A stretch of DNA of 64,000 bases from Pseudomonas sp. ACM7. GTDB taxonomy: Bacteria; Pseudomonadota; Gammaproteobacteria; Pseudomonadales; Pseudomonadaceae. Under the pieces are notes generated by a model that saw only the letters and a program-made list of their open reading frames with translations, was not told the origin of the DNA and did no database searches. Positions 18,845 to 28,034 of the stretch are shown in pieces; the first letter of the stretch is position 1; the number at the start of each line of letters is the position of its first letter. The position numbers and the translations under genes were made by a program. The DNA lies in the NCBI RefSeq assembly GCF_004136015.1, contig NZ_CP024866.1, forward strand, positions 2,320,460 through 2,384,459, given 5' to 3'.

Positions 18845-20650
18845 ATGCTCATGACTCCAACCCTCCCCCGCTGGCGCAGCCTGGCCCTGCTCGCACTGTG
18901 CCTGGCGCCATTGCTATGGCCGCTGGAGCATCTGGCCGAGCGTTACTACCGCAGCGAACTGGCCGGGCAGAACCGTCAGACGCTCGACCTTTACGTCGCC
19001 AACCTGCTGGGTACCCTGCACCGTTATGAAGTGTTGCCGCAAATCCTCGGCGATCTGCCGGCCCTGCGAGCCGTCCTCGGTGCGCCCGACGATGGCGTCA
19101 CCCAAGGCAACGCCAATCGCTTGTTGAAAAATATCAGTGCCCAGACTGGCGCCGAAGTCATGTACCTGATGGACACCACGGGCAAGACCCTGGCCGCGTC
19201 CAATTGGGACAAACACGACAGTTTCGTCGGGCGTAATTTTTCCTTCCGGCCGTATTTCAGCGAAGCCATGGCCGGGCGGCTTGGGCGCTTTTTCGGTTTG
19301 GGCACAACCTCGGCCAAGCGTGGCTATTTCTTCGCCGCCGCCGTGCGTAACGGCGAAAAGATCATCGGCGTGCTGGTGGTCAAGGTCGACCTGGACCACA
19401 CCGAAAGCCTCTGGGGCAAAACCCCGGAACAACTGCTGCTGACCGACCATAACGGCGTGGTCATTCTCACGTCGCGGCCCGAGTGGCGATTTCGCTCGAC
19501 CCGCCCGTTGGGCGAAGAGGAAAGAAAGGCAATCACCGCGATTCAACCTTATCCGACCCGTGATCCCAAACCATTGCGGCTCAACCCCAACGCCTGGCTG
19601 ACACAAACCCAGCCAATCGCAGAAACCGGTTGGAACGTCAGCATCCTCGCCCCCCGCACCCTGATCGATCGCCCGGTACGCACGGTCGTCGCCATCGGCG
19701 GCGCGACATTGTTGGTCTTGATGTTGCTGCTGGGTCTGATGATGCAGCGACGCCGTCATTACCTCGAACGAATCGCCTTCGAAGCCAAGGCCCGTCGCGA
19801 GCTGGAAGGCCGGGTAGCCGAGCGGACCAGCGACCTCGAAGGCCTCAACCGTCGACTGAAACAGGAAGTGCTGGAACGCGAACAAGCCCAGCAAGAGCTG
19901 GTTCGCGCTCAGGATGATCTGGTGCAGGCCGGAAAACTGTCGGCCCTTGGCACCATGTCCGCGAGCATCAGCCACGAATTGAATCAACCGCTGGCGGCGA
20001 TCCGCAGCTACGCAGAAAACGCCGAAGTGCTGCTCGATCATCAGCGCACCGACGATGCGCGCGGCAACCTCAAGTTGATCAGCGAACTGACCGGGCGCAT
20101 GGCGTCGATCATCGCCCACCTGCGCGCCTTCGCCCGGCGCGATCGCCACGCCCCGGAAAGCGTCGCCCTGCAACCGGCGCTGGACGATGCGCTGGCGCTG
20201 CTGGCCAAGCGTCGACGCAGCATGGAAGTCGAGCTGATCCGCGACTTGCCGGCCGCCACCCTGTGGGTCGAGGCCGGGGAAACCCGTCTGCGTCAGGTGC
20301 TCGGCAATCTGCTGGCCAACGCCTTGGACGCCCTGACGGAAAAAGGCCCGCCGCGTAAGCTCTGGTTGAGTGCCCAATCCACTGCCGACGGCGTCAATCT
20401 GTACATTCGCGACAATGGCCCCGGGTTCTGCCTGGAGGCACTTGGCCGCGCCAGTGAGCCCTTCTACACCACCAAGACCCGCACTCAGGGGCTTGGGTTG
20501 GGGCTGGCGATTTGCGAAACCCTGATGCGTGCCTTCGGTGGTGAACTGTCGTTCGCCAACCACAAGGAAGGTGGCGCCCTGATTACCCTGAAGCTGCGTG
20601 CAGGCGCACCGGGTGTGAGCCTGCAACCGTCCGAGGACCGAAGTGCATGA
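18845..20650 (+). CDS. dctB: C4-dicarboxylate sensor histidine kinase DctB
   Basis: 601 aa. Membrane helix at about 12-30, a double-PAS-like periplasmic sensor, second membrane helix about 281-300, coiled coil (about 310-360), and a histidine kinase core with H377 in SISHELNQPLAAI, N-box NLLANALDAL and G-boxes DNGPGF and GLGLGLAI. It senses succinate, fumarate or malate and phosphorylates DctD. Its stop overlaps the dctD start (ATGA). The transporter genes dctPQM do not follow here, so control must act at a distance. Confidence 0.92.
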   Translation: MLMTPTLPRWRSLALLALCLAPLLWPLEHLAERYYRSELAGQNRQTLDLYVANLLGTLHRYEVLPQILGDLPALRAVLGAPDDGVTQGNANRLLKNISAQTGAEVMYLMDTTGKTLAASNWDKHDSFVGRNFSFRPYFSEAMAGRLGRFFGLGTTSAKRGYFFAAAVRNGEKIIGVLVVKVDLDHTESLWGKTPEQLLLTDHNGVVILTSRPEWRFRSTRPLGEEERKAITAIQPYPTRDPKPLRLNPNAWLTQTQPIAETGWNVSILAPRTLIDRPVRTVVAIGGATLLVLMLLLGLMMQRRRHYLERIAFEAKARRELEGRVAERTSDLEGLNRRLKQEVLEREQAQQELVRAQDDLVQAGKLSALGTMSASISHELNQPLAAIRSYAENAEVLLDHQRTDDARGNLKLISELTGRMASIIAHLRAFARRDRHAPESVALQPALDDALALLAKRRRSMEVELIRDLPAATLWVEAGETRLRQVLGNLLANALDALTEKGPPRKLWLSAQSTADGVNLYIRDNGPGFCLEALGRASEPFYTTKTRTQGLGLGLAICETLMRAFGGELSFANHKEGGALITLKLRAGAPGVSLQPSEDRSA

Positions 20651-22038
20651 CCATCGACAACCGCATCCAGGTCGTGCTGATCGACGACGATCCGCACCTG
20701 CGTCAAGCCCTGAGCCAGACCCTGGACCTCGCCGGCCTGAAAATTCTGCCACTGGCCGAAGCCAAGGGCCTGGCCGCGCAACTGGAACGCGACTGGCCCG
20801 GCGTGGTGGTCAGTGACATCCGCATGCCGGGCATGGACGGTCTCGAATTGCTGACTGAACTGCATGCCCAGGATCCGGAACTGCCAGTGCTGCTGATCAC
20901 TGGTCACGGCGATGTGCCGCTGGCCGTGCAAGCCATGCGCGCCGGGGCTTATGACTTTCTGGAAAAACCCTTTGCCAGCGACGCCTTGCTCGACAGCGTG
21001 CGCCGCGCCCTGGCCCTGCGCCGGCTGGTGCTGGACAACCGCAGCCTGCGTCTGGCCCTGAGCGATCGCAATGAGCTGAGCACCCGACTGGTCGGGCAAT
21101 CGGCGCCGATGCTGCGCCTGCGCGAGCAGATCGGTGCATTGGCAGCGACCAAGGCCGATGTGCTGATCCTTGGCGAAACCGGCGCCGGCAAAGAAGTCGT
21201 GGCCCGAGCGCTGCACGATTTGTCGAACCGTCGTAACGGCCCGTTCGTGGCAATCAATGCCGGCGCCCTGGCCGAGTCGGTAGTAGAAAGCGAGCTGTTC
21301 GGTCACGAGCCAGGCGCCTTTACCGGCGCGCAAAAGCGTCGCATCGGCAAGTTCGAGTTCGCCAATGGCGGCACATTATTCCTCGATGAAATCGAAAGCA
21401 TGAGCCTGGATGTGCAGGTGAAATTGCTGCGTTTGCTGCAAGAGCGGGTGGTCGAGCGCCTGGGCGGCAATCAGCTGATCCCGCTGGACATCCGCATCAT
21501 CGCCGCGACCAAGGAAGACCTGCGTCAATCCGCCGATCAGGGCCGCTTCCGTGCCGACTTGTATTACCGCCTGAACGTCGCACCGCTGCGTATTCCACCG
21601 CTGCGCGAGCGTGGCGAAGATGCGCTGATGCTGTTCCAGCATTTCGCCGATGAAGCCAGCGCTCGCCACGGCCTACCACCCCACGAGTTGCAACCGGGAC
21701 AACGCGCCCTCCTGCTGCGCCACACCTGGCCGGGTAACGTGCGGGAATTGCAGAACGCCGCCGAACGCTTTGCCCTGGGTCTGGAACTGGCCCTGGACAA
21801 TAACGCAGCGGATGGCGCTGTCGGCATGACGGTCGACGTGGTCAGCGGCGGTCTCAGCGAACAAGTGGAAAACTTCGAGAAGAGCTTGATCGCCGCCGAA
21901 CTGGCGCGTTCTCACAGCTCGGTGCGCAGCCTCGCCGAAGCCCTTGGCATCCCACGCAAGACCTTGCACGACAAACTGCGCAAACACGGGCTGAACTTCG
22001 CCGACGGTGGCAGCAGCCACACCGACGACCCCGATTGA
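20647..22038 (+). CDS. dctD: sigma-54-dependent response regulator DctD
   Basis: 463 aa. Receiver domain with phospho-acceptor D57 (SDIRMPGMDG), AAA+ domain with Walker A GETGAGKE and the sigma-54 contact loop GAFTGA, and a C-terminal Fis-type helix-turn-helix (VRSLAEALGIPRKTLHDKLRKHG). Phosphorylated DctD activates sigma-54 promoters of C4-dicarboxylate transporters. It is co-translated with dctB through a 4-bp overlap. Confidence 0.95.
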   Translation: MTIDNRIQVVLIDDDPHLRQALSQTLDLAGLKILPLAEAKGLAAQLERDWPGVVVSDIRMPGMDGLELLTELHAQDPELPVLLITGHGDVPLAVQAMRAGAYDFLEKPFASDALLDSVRRALALRRLVLDNRSLRLALSDRNELSTRLVGQSAPMLRLREQIGALAATKADVLILGETGAGKEVVARALHDLSNRRNGPFVAINAGALAESVVESELFGHEPGAFTGAQKRRIGKFEFANGGTLFLDEIESMSLDVQVKLLRLLQERVVERLGGNQLIPLDIRIIAATKEDLRQSADQGRFRADLYYRLNVAPLRIPPLRERGEDALMLFQHFADEASARHGLPPHELQPGQRALLLRHTWPGNVRELQNAAERFALGLELALDNNAADGAVGMTVDVVSGGLSEQVENFEKSLIAAELARSHSSVRSLAEALGIPRKTLHDKLRKHGLNFADGGSSHTDDPD

Positions 22039-22078
22039 GCTACCGTCAAATCATCATCTTCAAACAAGAGATCCGTGC

Positions 22079-22534
22079 ATGAGCCGCGACAGCCGTCATC
22101 TGGAATCAGTCCTCCATCGCGACATTCCCCTTACCCGGGACATGGGCCTCAAAGTGCTCGACTGGCACGACCAGCAACTGCGCCTGCACTTGCCGCTGGA
22201 GGCCAACGTCAATCATAAAAGCACCATGTTCGGCGGCAGCCTGTATTGCGGCGCGGTGCTGGCCGGTTGGGGTTGGTTGCATCTGCGTTTGCGTGAAGAA
22301 GGGGTTGAAGGCGGGCACATCGTGATTCAGGAAGGACAGATCAGCTATCCGCTGCCGGTGACCATGGACGCGACAGCGATTTGCCATGCGCCGAGTGCGG
22401 CGGTGTGGAAGAAGTTTTTGGCGATGTATGTGCGATATGGGAGGGCGCGGTTGACGTTGCATTCGCGGATCGTCAATGCCGACAGTGATGACGATGCGGT
22501 GACGTTTACCGGGCAGTACGTCCTTCACCGCTAA
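22079..22534 (+). CDS. YiiD_C-type hot-dog thioesterase
   Basis: 151 aa. The segment NHKSTMFGGSLYCGAVLAGW followed by VIQEGQISYPLPVT resembles the thioesterase-like domain found at the C-terminus of YiiD and in many stand-alone Pseudomonas proteins. It probably hydrolyses an acyl thioester; the substrate is unknown. The ATG at 22079 begins 41 bp after dctD, so it may be part of that transcript although no functional link is evident. Confidence 0.75.
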   Translation: MSRDSRHLESVLHRDIPLTRDMGLKVLDWHDQQLRLHLPLEANVNHKSTMFGGSLYCGAVLAGWGWLHLRLREEGVEGGHIVIQEGQISYPLPVTMDATAICHAPSAAVWKKFLAMYVRYGRARLTLHSRIVNADSDDDAVTFTGQYVLHR

Positions 22535-22541
22535 AGCAAAA

Positions 22542-22626
22542 GATCGCAGCCTCGTTTCACTCGACAGCTCCTACAGGGGGGACGCGTTTCTCTGTAGGAG
22601 CTGTCGAGTGAAACGAGGCTGCGATC
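22542..22626. repeat. long inverted repeat, REP-like (GATCGCAGCC family)
   Basis: The two 35-nt arms (22542-22576 and 22592-22626) are exact complements, beginning GATCGCAGCCTCG and ending GCTCCTACAG, around a 15-nt loop. This is a common Pseudomonas intergenic repeat placed between convergent genes, where it could also act as a terminator. Confidence 0.85.
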
Positions 22627-22635
22627 CTTTGATCT

Positions 22636-23463
22636 TCAGGCCCGAGCCAACGCCAACAACTTCTCGCGCCAGGCAGCCTTCGCCGGCAGCGCCAGGAAAA
22701 ATGCATTCAACAACGACTCCCGCGCCGGATAACTAAACGGCGCACCGCTCAAATCCAGCACCTCACCGCCCGCCCCTTCCAGCACGCCTTGTGCCGCCGC
22801 CGTGTCCCACTGCGAAGTCGGCGCCAACCGCGGATAACAATCCGCCGCCCCCTCCGCCAACAAACAGAACTTCAGCGAACTGCCGATATTGGCCAATTGC
22901 AGCTCACCCAGACTGTCGCTCAACCCGGCCAGCAAGCGCTCCTGCTCAGGACTCGAATGCCGACGACTGGCAACCACGGTAAACGCTTCACCCTCAGCAG
23001 GAACCTCGCGAACCTGAATCGGCAAAGGCTCCGCGTCTTTATCGCCACGCCACGCGCCCAGACCCGCACCACCGACGTAGAAGCGTCCGTTGGTCGGCAT
23101 CGACACCACGCCAAACACCACACGCCCCTGCTCGATCAGCGCGATGTTGACGGTAAATTCTTCGCTACCGGAAATGAACTCCTTGGTTCCGTCCAGCGGG
23201 TCCACCAGCCACCAACGCTGCCACCCGGCGCGCACGCTCTGGGGAATGTTGGCATCTTCTTCGGACAGCACCGGGATGTTCGGGTCCAGCGCCGTCAGCC
23301 CGGCCAGGATCACATGGTGAGCGGCCATGTCGGCGGCCGTCACCGGAGAATCATCGGATTTTGCAGTCACGGCGACGTTGGCACGCCAAAACGGCAGAAT
23401 CGCTTCACCGGCTTTCAGCGCCAGTTCAACAACAGGCGCCATCAACGGATGGGGGAAAATCAT
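22636..23463 (-). CDS. cysQ: 3'(2'),5'-bisphosphate nucleotidase CysQ
   Basis: 275 aa. Inositol-monophosphatase fold with the metal motifs LSEED and DPLDGTKEFI, and a later WDTAAAQGVLEGAGG. It removes the 3' phosphate from PAP/PAPS and so supports sulfur assimilation. ATG at 23463 overlaps the nudE stop (ATGA type), so the two genes form an operon with nudE first, as in many gamma-proteobacteria. Confidence 0.93.
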   Translation of the reverse strand: MIFPHPLMAPVVELALKAGEAILPFWRANVAVTAKSDDSPVTAADMAAHHVILAGLTALDPNIPVLSEEDANIPQSVRAGWQRWWLVDPLDGTKEFISGSEEFTVNIALIEQGRVVFGVVSMPTNGRFYVGGAGLGAWRGDKDAEPLPIQVREVPAEGEAFTVVASRRHSSPEQERLLAGLSDSLGELQLANIGSSLKFCLLAEGAADCYPRLAPTSQWDTAAAQGVLEGAGGEVLDLSGAPFSYPARESLLNAFFLALPAKAAWREKLLALARA

Positions 23464-24026
23464 GGCTGGAACACTCCACGCTGAGTCAGTAGATCACGGG
23501 CCAGATACAGTGCTGCCAATGCGCGGCCCTCAGTGAATCGCGGGTTCTGGGCCAGGGCCGACAACTCACGCAGGTTGATTTTGTCCACGCCCATCGGCTC
23601 GGGCTCATCGCCTTCAAGGCTTTCTTCGTACAGATCAGTGGCCAACACCACCTGGATCTTCTGGCTCATGTAACCGGGCGACAACGACAACTCAGTCAAA
23701 TGCTCCAGTTGCCGCGCGCCGTACCCGGCCTCTTCCTTGAGCTCCCGCTCGGCTGCCGCCAGCACGTCCTCGCCCGGCTCGATCAAGCCTTTGGGCAAGG
23801 ACAGCTCGTATTCATCGGTGCCGCCGCAATACTCTTCAACCAGCACCGCGTGGTCCGCATCCAGCATCGCCACGATCATCACCGCGCCATAACCGGCGCC
23901 CTTGCCCACCAGTCGCTCATACGTACGCTCCACGCCATTGGAAAAGCGCAACTTCAGCTCTTCGACGCAGAACAAACGGCTGGTGGCGACGATCTCGCGG
24001 GCGAGGATGGTGGGTTTCTGGCGCAT
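23460..24026 (-). CDS. nudE: ADP compounds hydrolase NudE
   Basis: 188 aa. A complete Nudix box GLIEPGEDVLAAAERELKEE followed by AGYGA. It hydrolyses ADP-ribose, NADH and diadenosine polyphosphates. The start has AGCTCC/GGAGCT-type ribosome site just upstream. It is first in the nudE-cysQ operon and is divergent from yrfG. Confidence 0.93.
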   Translation of the reverse strand: MRQKPTILAREIVATSRLFCVEELKLRFSNGVERTYERLVGKGAGYGAVMIVAMLDADHAVLVEEYCGGTDEYELSLPKGLIEPGEDVLAAAERELKEEAGYGARQLEHLTELSLSPGYMSQKIQVVLATDLYEESLEGDEPEPMGVDKINLRELSALAQNPRFTEGRALAALYLARDLLTQRGVFQP

Positions 24027-24059
24027 AAGAAGCTCCTTGGCGTGAACGCGTTACTATAC

Positions 24060-24203
24060 AGGCTGATTGAAAGCTGCTGCGCTCGGGATTGCTGCGTCAA
24101 AAACAGGCTCGGACGGGTCATTTACAACTCGTAAACTCCCCGTCCTCGCCTGTTTTTTCCTTGCACTCCCTTCGCTCGCGACGCTTTCAAACCAGCCTTT
24201 ACC
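24060..24203. repeat. large imperfect inverted repeat between nudE and yrfG
   Basis: GGCTGATTGAAAGC near 24060 matches the complement of GCTTTCAAACCAGCC near 24185. In the middle AAAAACAGGCTCGGACGGG faces CCCGTCCTCGCCTGTTTTTT around TTTACAACTCGTAAA. Arms are about 60 nt with interruptions. It looks like a widespread Pseudomonas palindromic unit; whether it is transcribed as the yrfG leader cannot be told here. Confidence 0.65.
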
Positions 24204-24259
24204 CGGCCTATCCTGATTGTTTACGTCGGATATCTTTTTTACCGCTGGAGAAGTTTTTT

Positions 24260-24922
24260 ATGTCCCTGCTGCCCTGGCGCGACATCGACACCGTTCTGCT
24301 GGATATGGACGGCACGCTGCTGGACCTGCATTACGACAACCATTTCTGGATGGAACACCTGCCCCAGCGTTACGCCGAATTGCACGGGGTGAGTCGGGCC
24401 ATGGCCGAGATGGAATTGCAGCCGTTGTTCGAACGCAACGCCGGCCAGTTGCAGTGGTATTGCCTGGATTTCTGGAGCGCCGAGCTCAAACTGCCGGTGC
24501 GCGAACTGAAACTGGAAACCGCGCACCTGATCGCCTTGCGACCGGACGCGGACACCTTTCTGGCCGCCATCAAACAGGCCGGCAAGCGCGTGGTGCTAAT
24601 CACCAATGCACACCGCGATTCGCTGTCATTGAAACTGGAAAGAATCGAACTGGCGCCGTACTTCGAGCGGTTGATCAGCTCGCATGATTACGGTTTTGCC
24701 AAGGAAAACCCGCAGTTCTGGGATGCCCTGCAGGCGGACATCGGCTTCGACCCGGCGCGCAGTCTGTTTATCGACGACACCTTGCCGATTCTGCGTAGCG
24801 CCCGCGACTTTGGGGTTGCGCATCTATTGGCCGTGAGCGAACCGGACAGCCGCAAAGGGCCCAAAGACACCGCAGAGTTTGCGGCGGTGGGGGATTATCG
24901 AGAATTGATCGAAGGCCTTTAG
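24260..24922 (+). CDS. yrfG: GMP/IMP nucleotidase YrfG (HAD family)
   Basis: 220 aa. HAD motif I is DMDGTLLDLHYD, motif II VLITNAH, and the C-terminal acidic motif SLFIDDTLPIL. It dephosphorylates purine monophosphates. The frame is open upstream, but the ATG at 24260 with CTGGAG before it starts the protein just ahead of motif I as in homologues. Gene order nudE-cysQ / yrfG is typical for Pseudomonas. Confidence 0.9.
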   Translation: MSLLPWRDIDTVLLDMDGTLLDLHYDNHFWMEHLPQRYAELHGVSRAMAEMELQPLFERNAGQLQWYCLDFWSAELKLPVRELKLETAHLIALRPDADTFLAAIKQAGKRVVLITNAHRDSLSLKLERIELAPYFERLISSHDYGFAKENPQFWDALQADIGFDPARSLFIDDTLPILRSARDFGVAHLLAVSEPDSRKGPKDTAEFAAVGDYRELIEGL

Positions 24923-25286
24923 AACTGTCTGTAAACGAAAAAAGCCGCCGCGCTGACCGCCAAAGGCCAGCCCGCAGGCTCCCGCCTATGCAAAAAGCTC
25001 ACTAGCTTAACCCTACTCCCGCGCTCGATACATGTCCTGAACGCTAACTATAAACTGCACATAAAAGCATTTTCGAACGCCTATTAAGGATCAAGAATCG
25101 TCACGGTAAATAAGTTACTGCGTCAGGGGCACGTATGCGCTGCCGTAGCTTGGTAGCTTCCACGCAGGGGAGTCGCGCGCGCCTAAAAGGAGCAAATCCT
25201 CCAGAGGCAGCACTCGGCGTCAGTCCCAGCGGTCCCAATGGCAGTAACTCAGATACAGGGAAAATAGACAGACTCTGGAGTTATCC
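24923..25286. other. 364-bp intergenic region left of the biosynthetic cluster
   Basis: An A6-GCCGCCGCGC stretch at about 24938-24953 looks like the left arm of the usual yrfG terminator, but no matching right arm follows. After it the sequence changes character and becomes less GC-rich, with a short tandem GTAGCTTGGTAGCTT and a GGAG...CTCC mini-hairpin. This could mark the insertion point of the cluster. No gene is visible. Confidence 0.4.
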
Positions 25287-25991
25287 GTGAAGCACATCCA
25301 ACATCCTCGTAAGGCCCCCACCCAGACTCGTTCGAAAATGATGGTCGAGGCCATCCTCGAAACCACTGCCAACGTGGTGGTCAAACATGGCTATGCCGGG
25401 ACCAATACCAACCTGGTCGCGCAGCTGGCCGGCGTCAGCGTCGGATCGGTCTATCAGTATTTCCCCAACAAAGACTCACTGATAGCCGCCCTGCACTATC
25501 GCAAGGTCAAGGCCACTCACGAAGCCATCCAAGGCCTTCTGACCCGCTCAGACATCTCCAGCCTGCAAGGGCATATCGAGCACTTGGTACGAGCCTTCCT
25601 GACCCCACATACGAAGGAGCCGGAGCTGCATCGACTGCTGGAGCAAGAGTTCTCGTTCTTGAATGATCAGACGACCGAGGATGCGTATAAAGCGGAAATC
25701 CCGCTAATGGTGCAGGACCTGCTGGGGCGCTGGGCCGACCAACTGGTGCAAAACGATATCCAGCTGGCCGCCTGGCTAGTGACCCGGATGATCAGGTCAC
25801 TGATACATGCCTATGTGATCGAATGCCCCGATTTTTGCCCCAAGGCTATCGAAAAAGCCATCTGCGACTCAGTCATGGGCTATCTGTGCGGGACAGCCAA
25901 CAACACTTCGCTACTGGTTTCCCGCGCGCGACGGATTGCAAAAAACCGCACCAACGCCCGCATGGCGCACTCATGCGCCCCCGCGGCGTGA
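25287..25991 (+). CDS. TetR-family regulator of the paa-like cluster
   Basis: 234 aa. The N-terminal helix-turn-helix reads ANVVVKHGYAGTNTNLVAQL then VSVGSVYQYFPNKDSLI, a clear TetR signature; the variable helical C-terminal part should bind the ligand. TetR proteins such as PaaR control phenylacetate genes by sensing aryl-CoA esters, so a CoA-bound intermediate or the end product may be the signal here; that is inference. The 3' end overlaps the convergent CitE-like gene by 21 bp. Confidence 0.88.
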   Translation: MKHIQHPRKAPTQTRSKMMVEAILETTANVVVKHGYAGTNTNLVAQLAGVSVGSVYQYFPNKDSLIAALHYRKVKATHEAIQGLLTRSDISSLQGHIEHLVRAFLTPHTKEPELHRLLEQEFSFLNDQTTEDAYKAEIPLMVQDLLGRWADQLVQNDIQLAAWLVTRMIRSLIHAYVIECPDFCPKAIEKAICDSVMGYLCGTANNTSLLVSRARRIAKNRTNARMAHSCAPAA

Positions 25992-26885
25992 CGCCTGCAG
26001 CGCGCACAATTGCTCATAACGATTGAGCAGTCGCCTGGATTGTAGATAGCTTGGCACCTCAACAATTAGCCCATCCACTTCTGCCCGCACCTTACCGCCA
26101 CTGGCAGCCTGTTCGAAGGCCTCGATCTGGCGAACTGACAACTCGGCATCGGCACTTGTCGGTGTCAGATAGCGATTGGCAACGGCCACGTGATCCGGAT
26201 TGACCACACCTTTTGCCTGATAACCGATAGAGCGCGCAACGCGCATGTCCGCTTCGGCGCCCTCGTCATCAGCAAAGGTATAGGGCGAATCAATCGCCAG
26301 GACTCCGGCAGCAGCGCATTCAAGGAGAAAACGGGATCGGGGATAGAACAGCTCGGTCCCTTCTCTACTGCGCCCGGCACCGAGGTCAGCGACCATATCT
26401 TCAGTCGCTACCAGCATTCCCTTGATTCGCGGGCTCGAATGCGCGATATCGATCGCTCGCACCACACCCAGGGCGGTTTCGATGTTCGGGACAATCAGCG
26501 TTGAGCCCTGCTTGATCGAAAGCATCGACTCCAGCCGGGTAATTTGCTGATCCAACTCGATCATCTGTTCAGTGGATTCGACTTTCGACATCATGATGAT
26601 TGCCGGCCGGCCGACCATAACCGCACTTAGATCATCATGGCCGCACGTTTCGAAGGGATTGATGCGCACCGAAGTGATACGCCCGCACTCGCGCCAATGG
26701 TCCATGACTCTCGCCGATAATGCGCGGGCCTCTGCGCGCCTGGCCGGCGGCGTGAAATCTTCCAGCTCCTGTACCAGGACATCGGCACCCGTTTGCAGTG
26801 CCGCATGCAGCGCGACCTCTTCTGCGCCTGGTACAAACAAGAACGTACGGCATAGCGCCAACGGGTTTTCGGGGGACATAGCCAT
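25971..26885 (-). CDS. HpcH/HpaI aldolase / citrate lyase beta (CitE)-like protein
   Basis: 304 aa. TFLFVPG, VQELEDFTP, and TLIVPNIETALGVV with LVATEDMVADLG match the CitE TIM barrel with its Mg-binding acidic residues. Such proteins cleave or join C-C bonds of CoA or free keto acids. I start at the ATG at 26885 (AGGAAG upstream) rather than the 43-codon-longer frame. It follows the SDR gene by 53 bp and is presumably co-transcribed. Its step in this cluster is not obvious; it could act on a CoA ester or ring-cleavage product. Confidence 0.82.
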   Translation of the reverse strand: MAMSPENPLALCRTFLFVPGAEEVALHAALQTGADVLVQELEDFTPPARRAEARALSARVMDHWRECGRITSVRINPFETCGHDDLSAVMVGRPAIIMMSKVESTEQMIELDQQITRLESMLSIKQGSTLIVPNIETALGVVRAIDIAHSSPRIKGMLVATEDMVADLGAGRSREGTELFYPRSRFLLECAAAGVLAIDSPYTFADDEGAEADMRVARSIGYQAKGVVNPDHVAVANRYLTPTSADAELSVRQIEAFEQAASGGKVRAEVDGLIVEVPSYLQSRRLLNRYEQLCALQASRRGGA

Positions 26886-26938
26886 AGCATCTTCCTGATG
26901 ATCTGTTGGGTTGAGAGAGGAAAAAATACGAGGTACTT

Positions 26939-27679
26939 CTAGAGCATGGTCAGGCCGCCATCCACCGGAATAGTCACACCACTGACAAATGAGGCCTTGC
27001 CGGACAACAACCACGCGATAACCTCGGCGGCTTCGTTCGCCGAGCCTTCACGACGCAATGCGGTCATCTCATGCAAACGCTGCAACTGGCCATCCTGACG
27101 AGTGGTGTCATCGAGCATCGGGGTACGAATCACGGCGGGGGCGACACAATTGACGTTAATACCTCGAGGGCCCAATTCGCGGGCAAGGCCCTTGGTCATG
27201 GTCACCACCGCGCCCTTGCTGGCGGCATAGGCCAGAGTCCCGGCCAAGCCACCACCGCGCAGCCCGGCGACACTGGCCACAGTGCAGATGCGAGCACCCG
27301 GGCTCATTCGCGGCACAGCCAATTGCACGACACTGAAGGTGCCGATCAGGTTGATATCCATCAGTGTTCGGAAACGCGCAGCCGTGAGCGAATCAAAAGG
27401 TGAGGTATCGACTACCCCGGCACAGGTTGCCAGGGCGTCTATCCGACCCTGCCAATCATCGATCTGCTGGAACACCCGAGCCAGCGCCTGCTCGTTACAG
27501 ACATCGGCAACAAACCCGCGGTGCTGGCTACCCAGCCCACCGATCGCTTCCTCCAGCCCCTGCGCATTCATGTCCAGGCCTGCGACCAAAAATCCCAACT
27601 GGTGCAAGTGTCGTGCAGTGGCTGCGCCAATGCCGCTGGCGGCGCCAGTCACTACGGCCACGGGTTGTGATGAAGACAT
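26939..27679 (-). CDS. SDR oxidoreductase of the cluster
   Basis: 246 aa. TGAASGIG, CAGVVDTSPF, the catalytic serine in VASVAG and YAASK are all intact, as is the C-terminal GVTIPVDGGLTML. It is probably an NAD-linked dehydrogenase of a cyclic or acyl alcohol; the general look recalls dihydrodiol dehydrogenases of aromatic pathways. It is the first gene of the leftward operon (SDR, CitE-like) and diverges from the thioesterase operon across a 581-bp control region. Confidence 0.85.
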   Translation of the reverse strand: MSSSQPVAVVTGAASGIGAATARHLHQLGFLVAGLDMNAQGLEEAIGGLGSQHRGFVADVCNEQALARVFQQIDDWQGRIDALATCAGVVDTSPFDSLTAARFRTLMDINLIGTFSVVQLAVPRMSPGARICTVASVAGLRGGGLAGTLAYAASKGAVVTMTKGLARELGPRGINVNCVAPAVIRTPMLDDTTRQDGQLQRLHEMTALRREGSANEAAEVIAWLLSGKASFVSGVTIPVDGGLTML

Positions 27680-27890
27680 CTGAGCGGGACTCCTTGAGCA
27701 TTCCGTTGCGGGTCGGCGTGAGCCTTGATCAGGTACCCACCCACTCGACTGGACGAGCCAGAACGAGCGCTTATGCTAAAAGAACCCGGACAGCCTCACT
27801 ACTCGCATGCCAAACAGACAGCCCATGGTTAATACAGCAGTCTAAAGCGACTTATTACTCGCATTTATTTTCTACTCGGTCGTTAATGTG

Positions 27891-27905
27891 TATTGTCCGA
27901 CAATA
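27891..27905. promoter_or_regulatory. perfect palindrome TATTGTCCGACAATA
   Basis: This has 7-bp arms around a central C, in the same divergent region and between the second and third TACTCGCATT copies. Size and symmetry fit a TetR- or LysR-type operator. Confidence 0.5.
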
Positions 27906-28020
27906 GGAATACAACAGCGTTTCTGAAAATGCGAGTACGCCAGCCTTATACGGACTGAAGTTGCTCTTCTGTTTACGCGCCCCTCAGATGAAATAAGACC
28001 GAGCACAGCGACTCTGCGCT

Positions 28021-28034
28021 ACCTATCGATAGGT
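28021..28034. promoter_or_regulatory. perfect palindrome ACCTATCGATAGGT
   Basis: A 14-bp self-complementary site between the third and fourth TACTCGCATT copies, bordered by GCGCT and CCGCGC. It is an operator candidate for the TetR regulator at 25287. Confidence 0.5.

Noticed and set aside
18914..20752. 612-codon antisense open frame opposite dctB
   Set aside because: It mirrors the high-GC codon pattern of dctB, has no recognisable motif, and dctB is certain.
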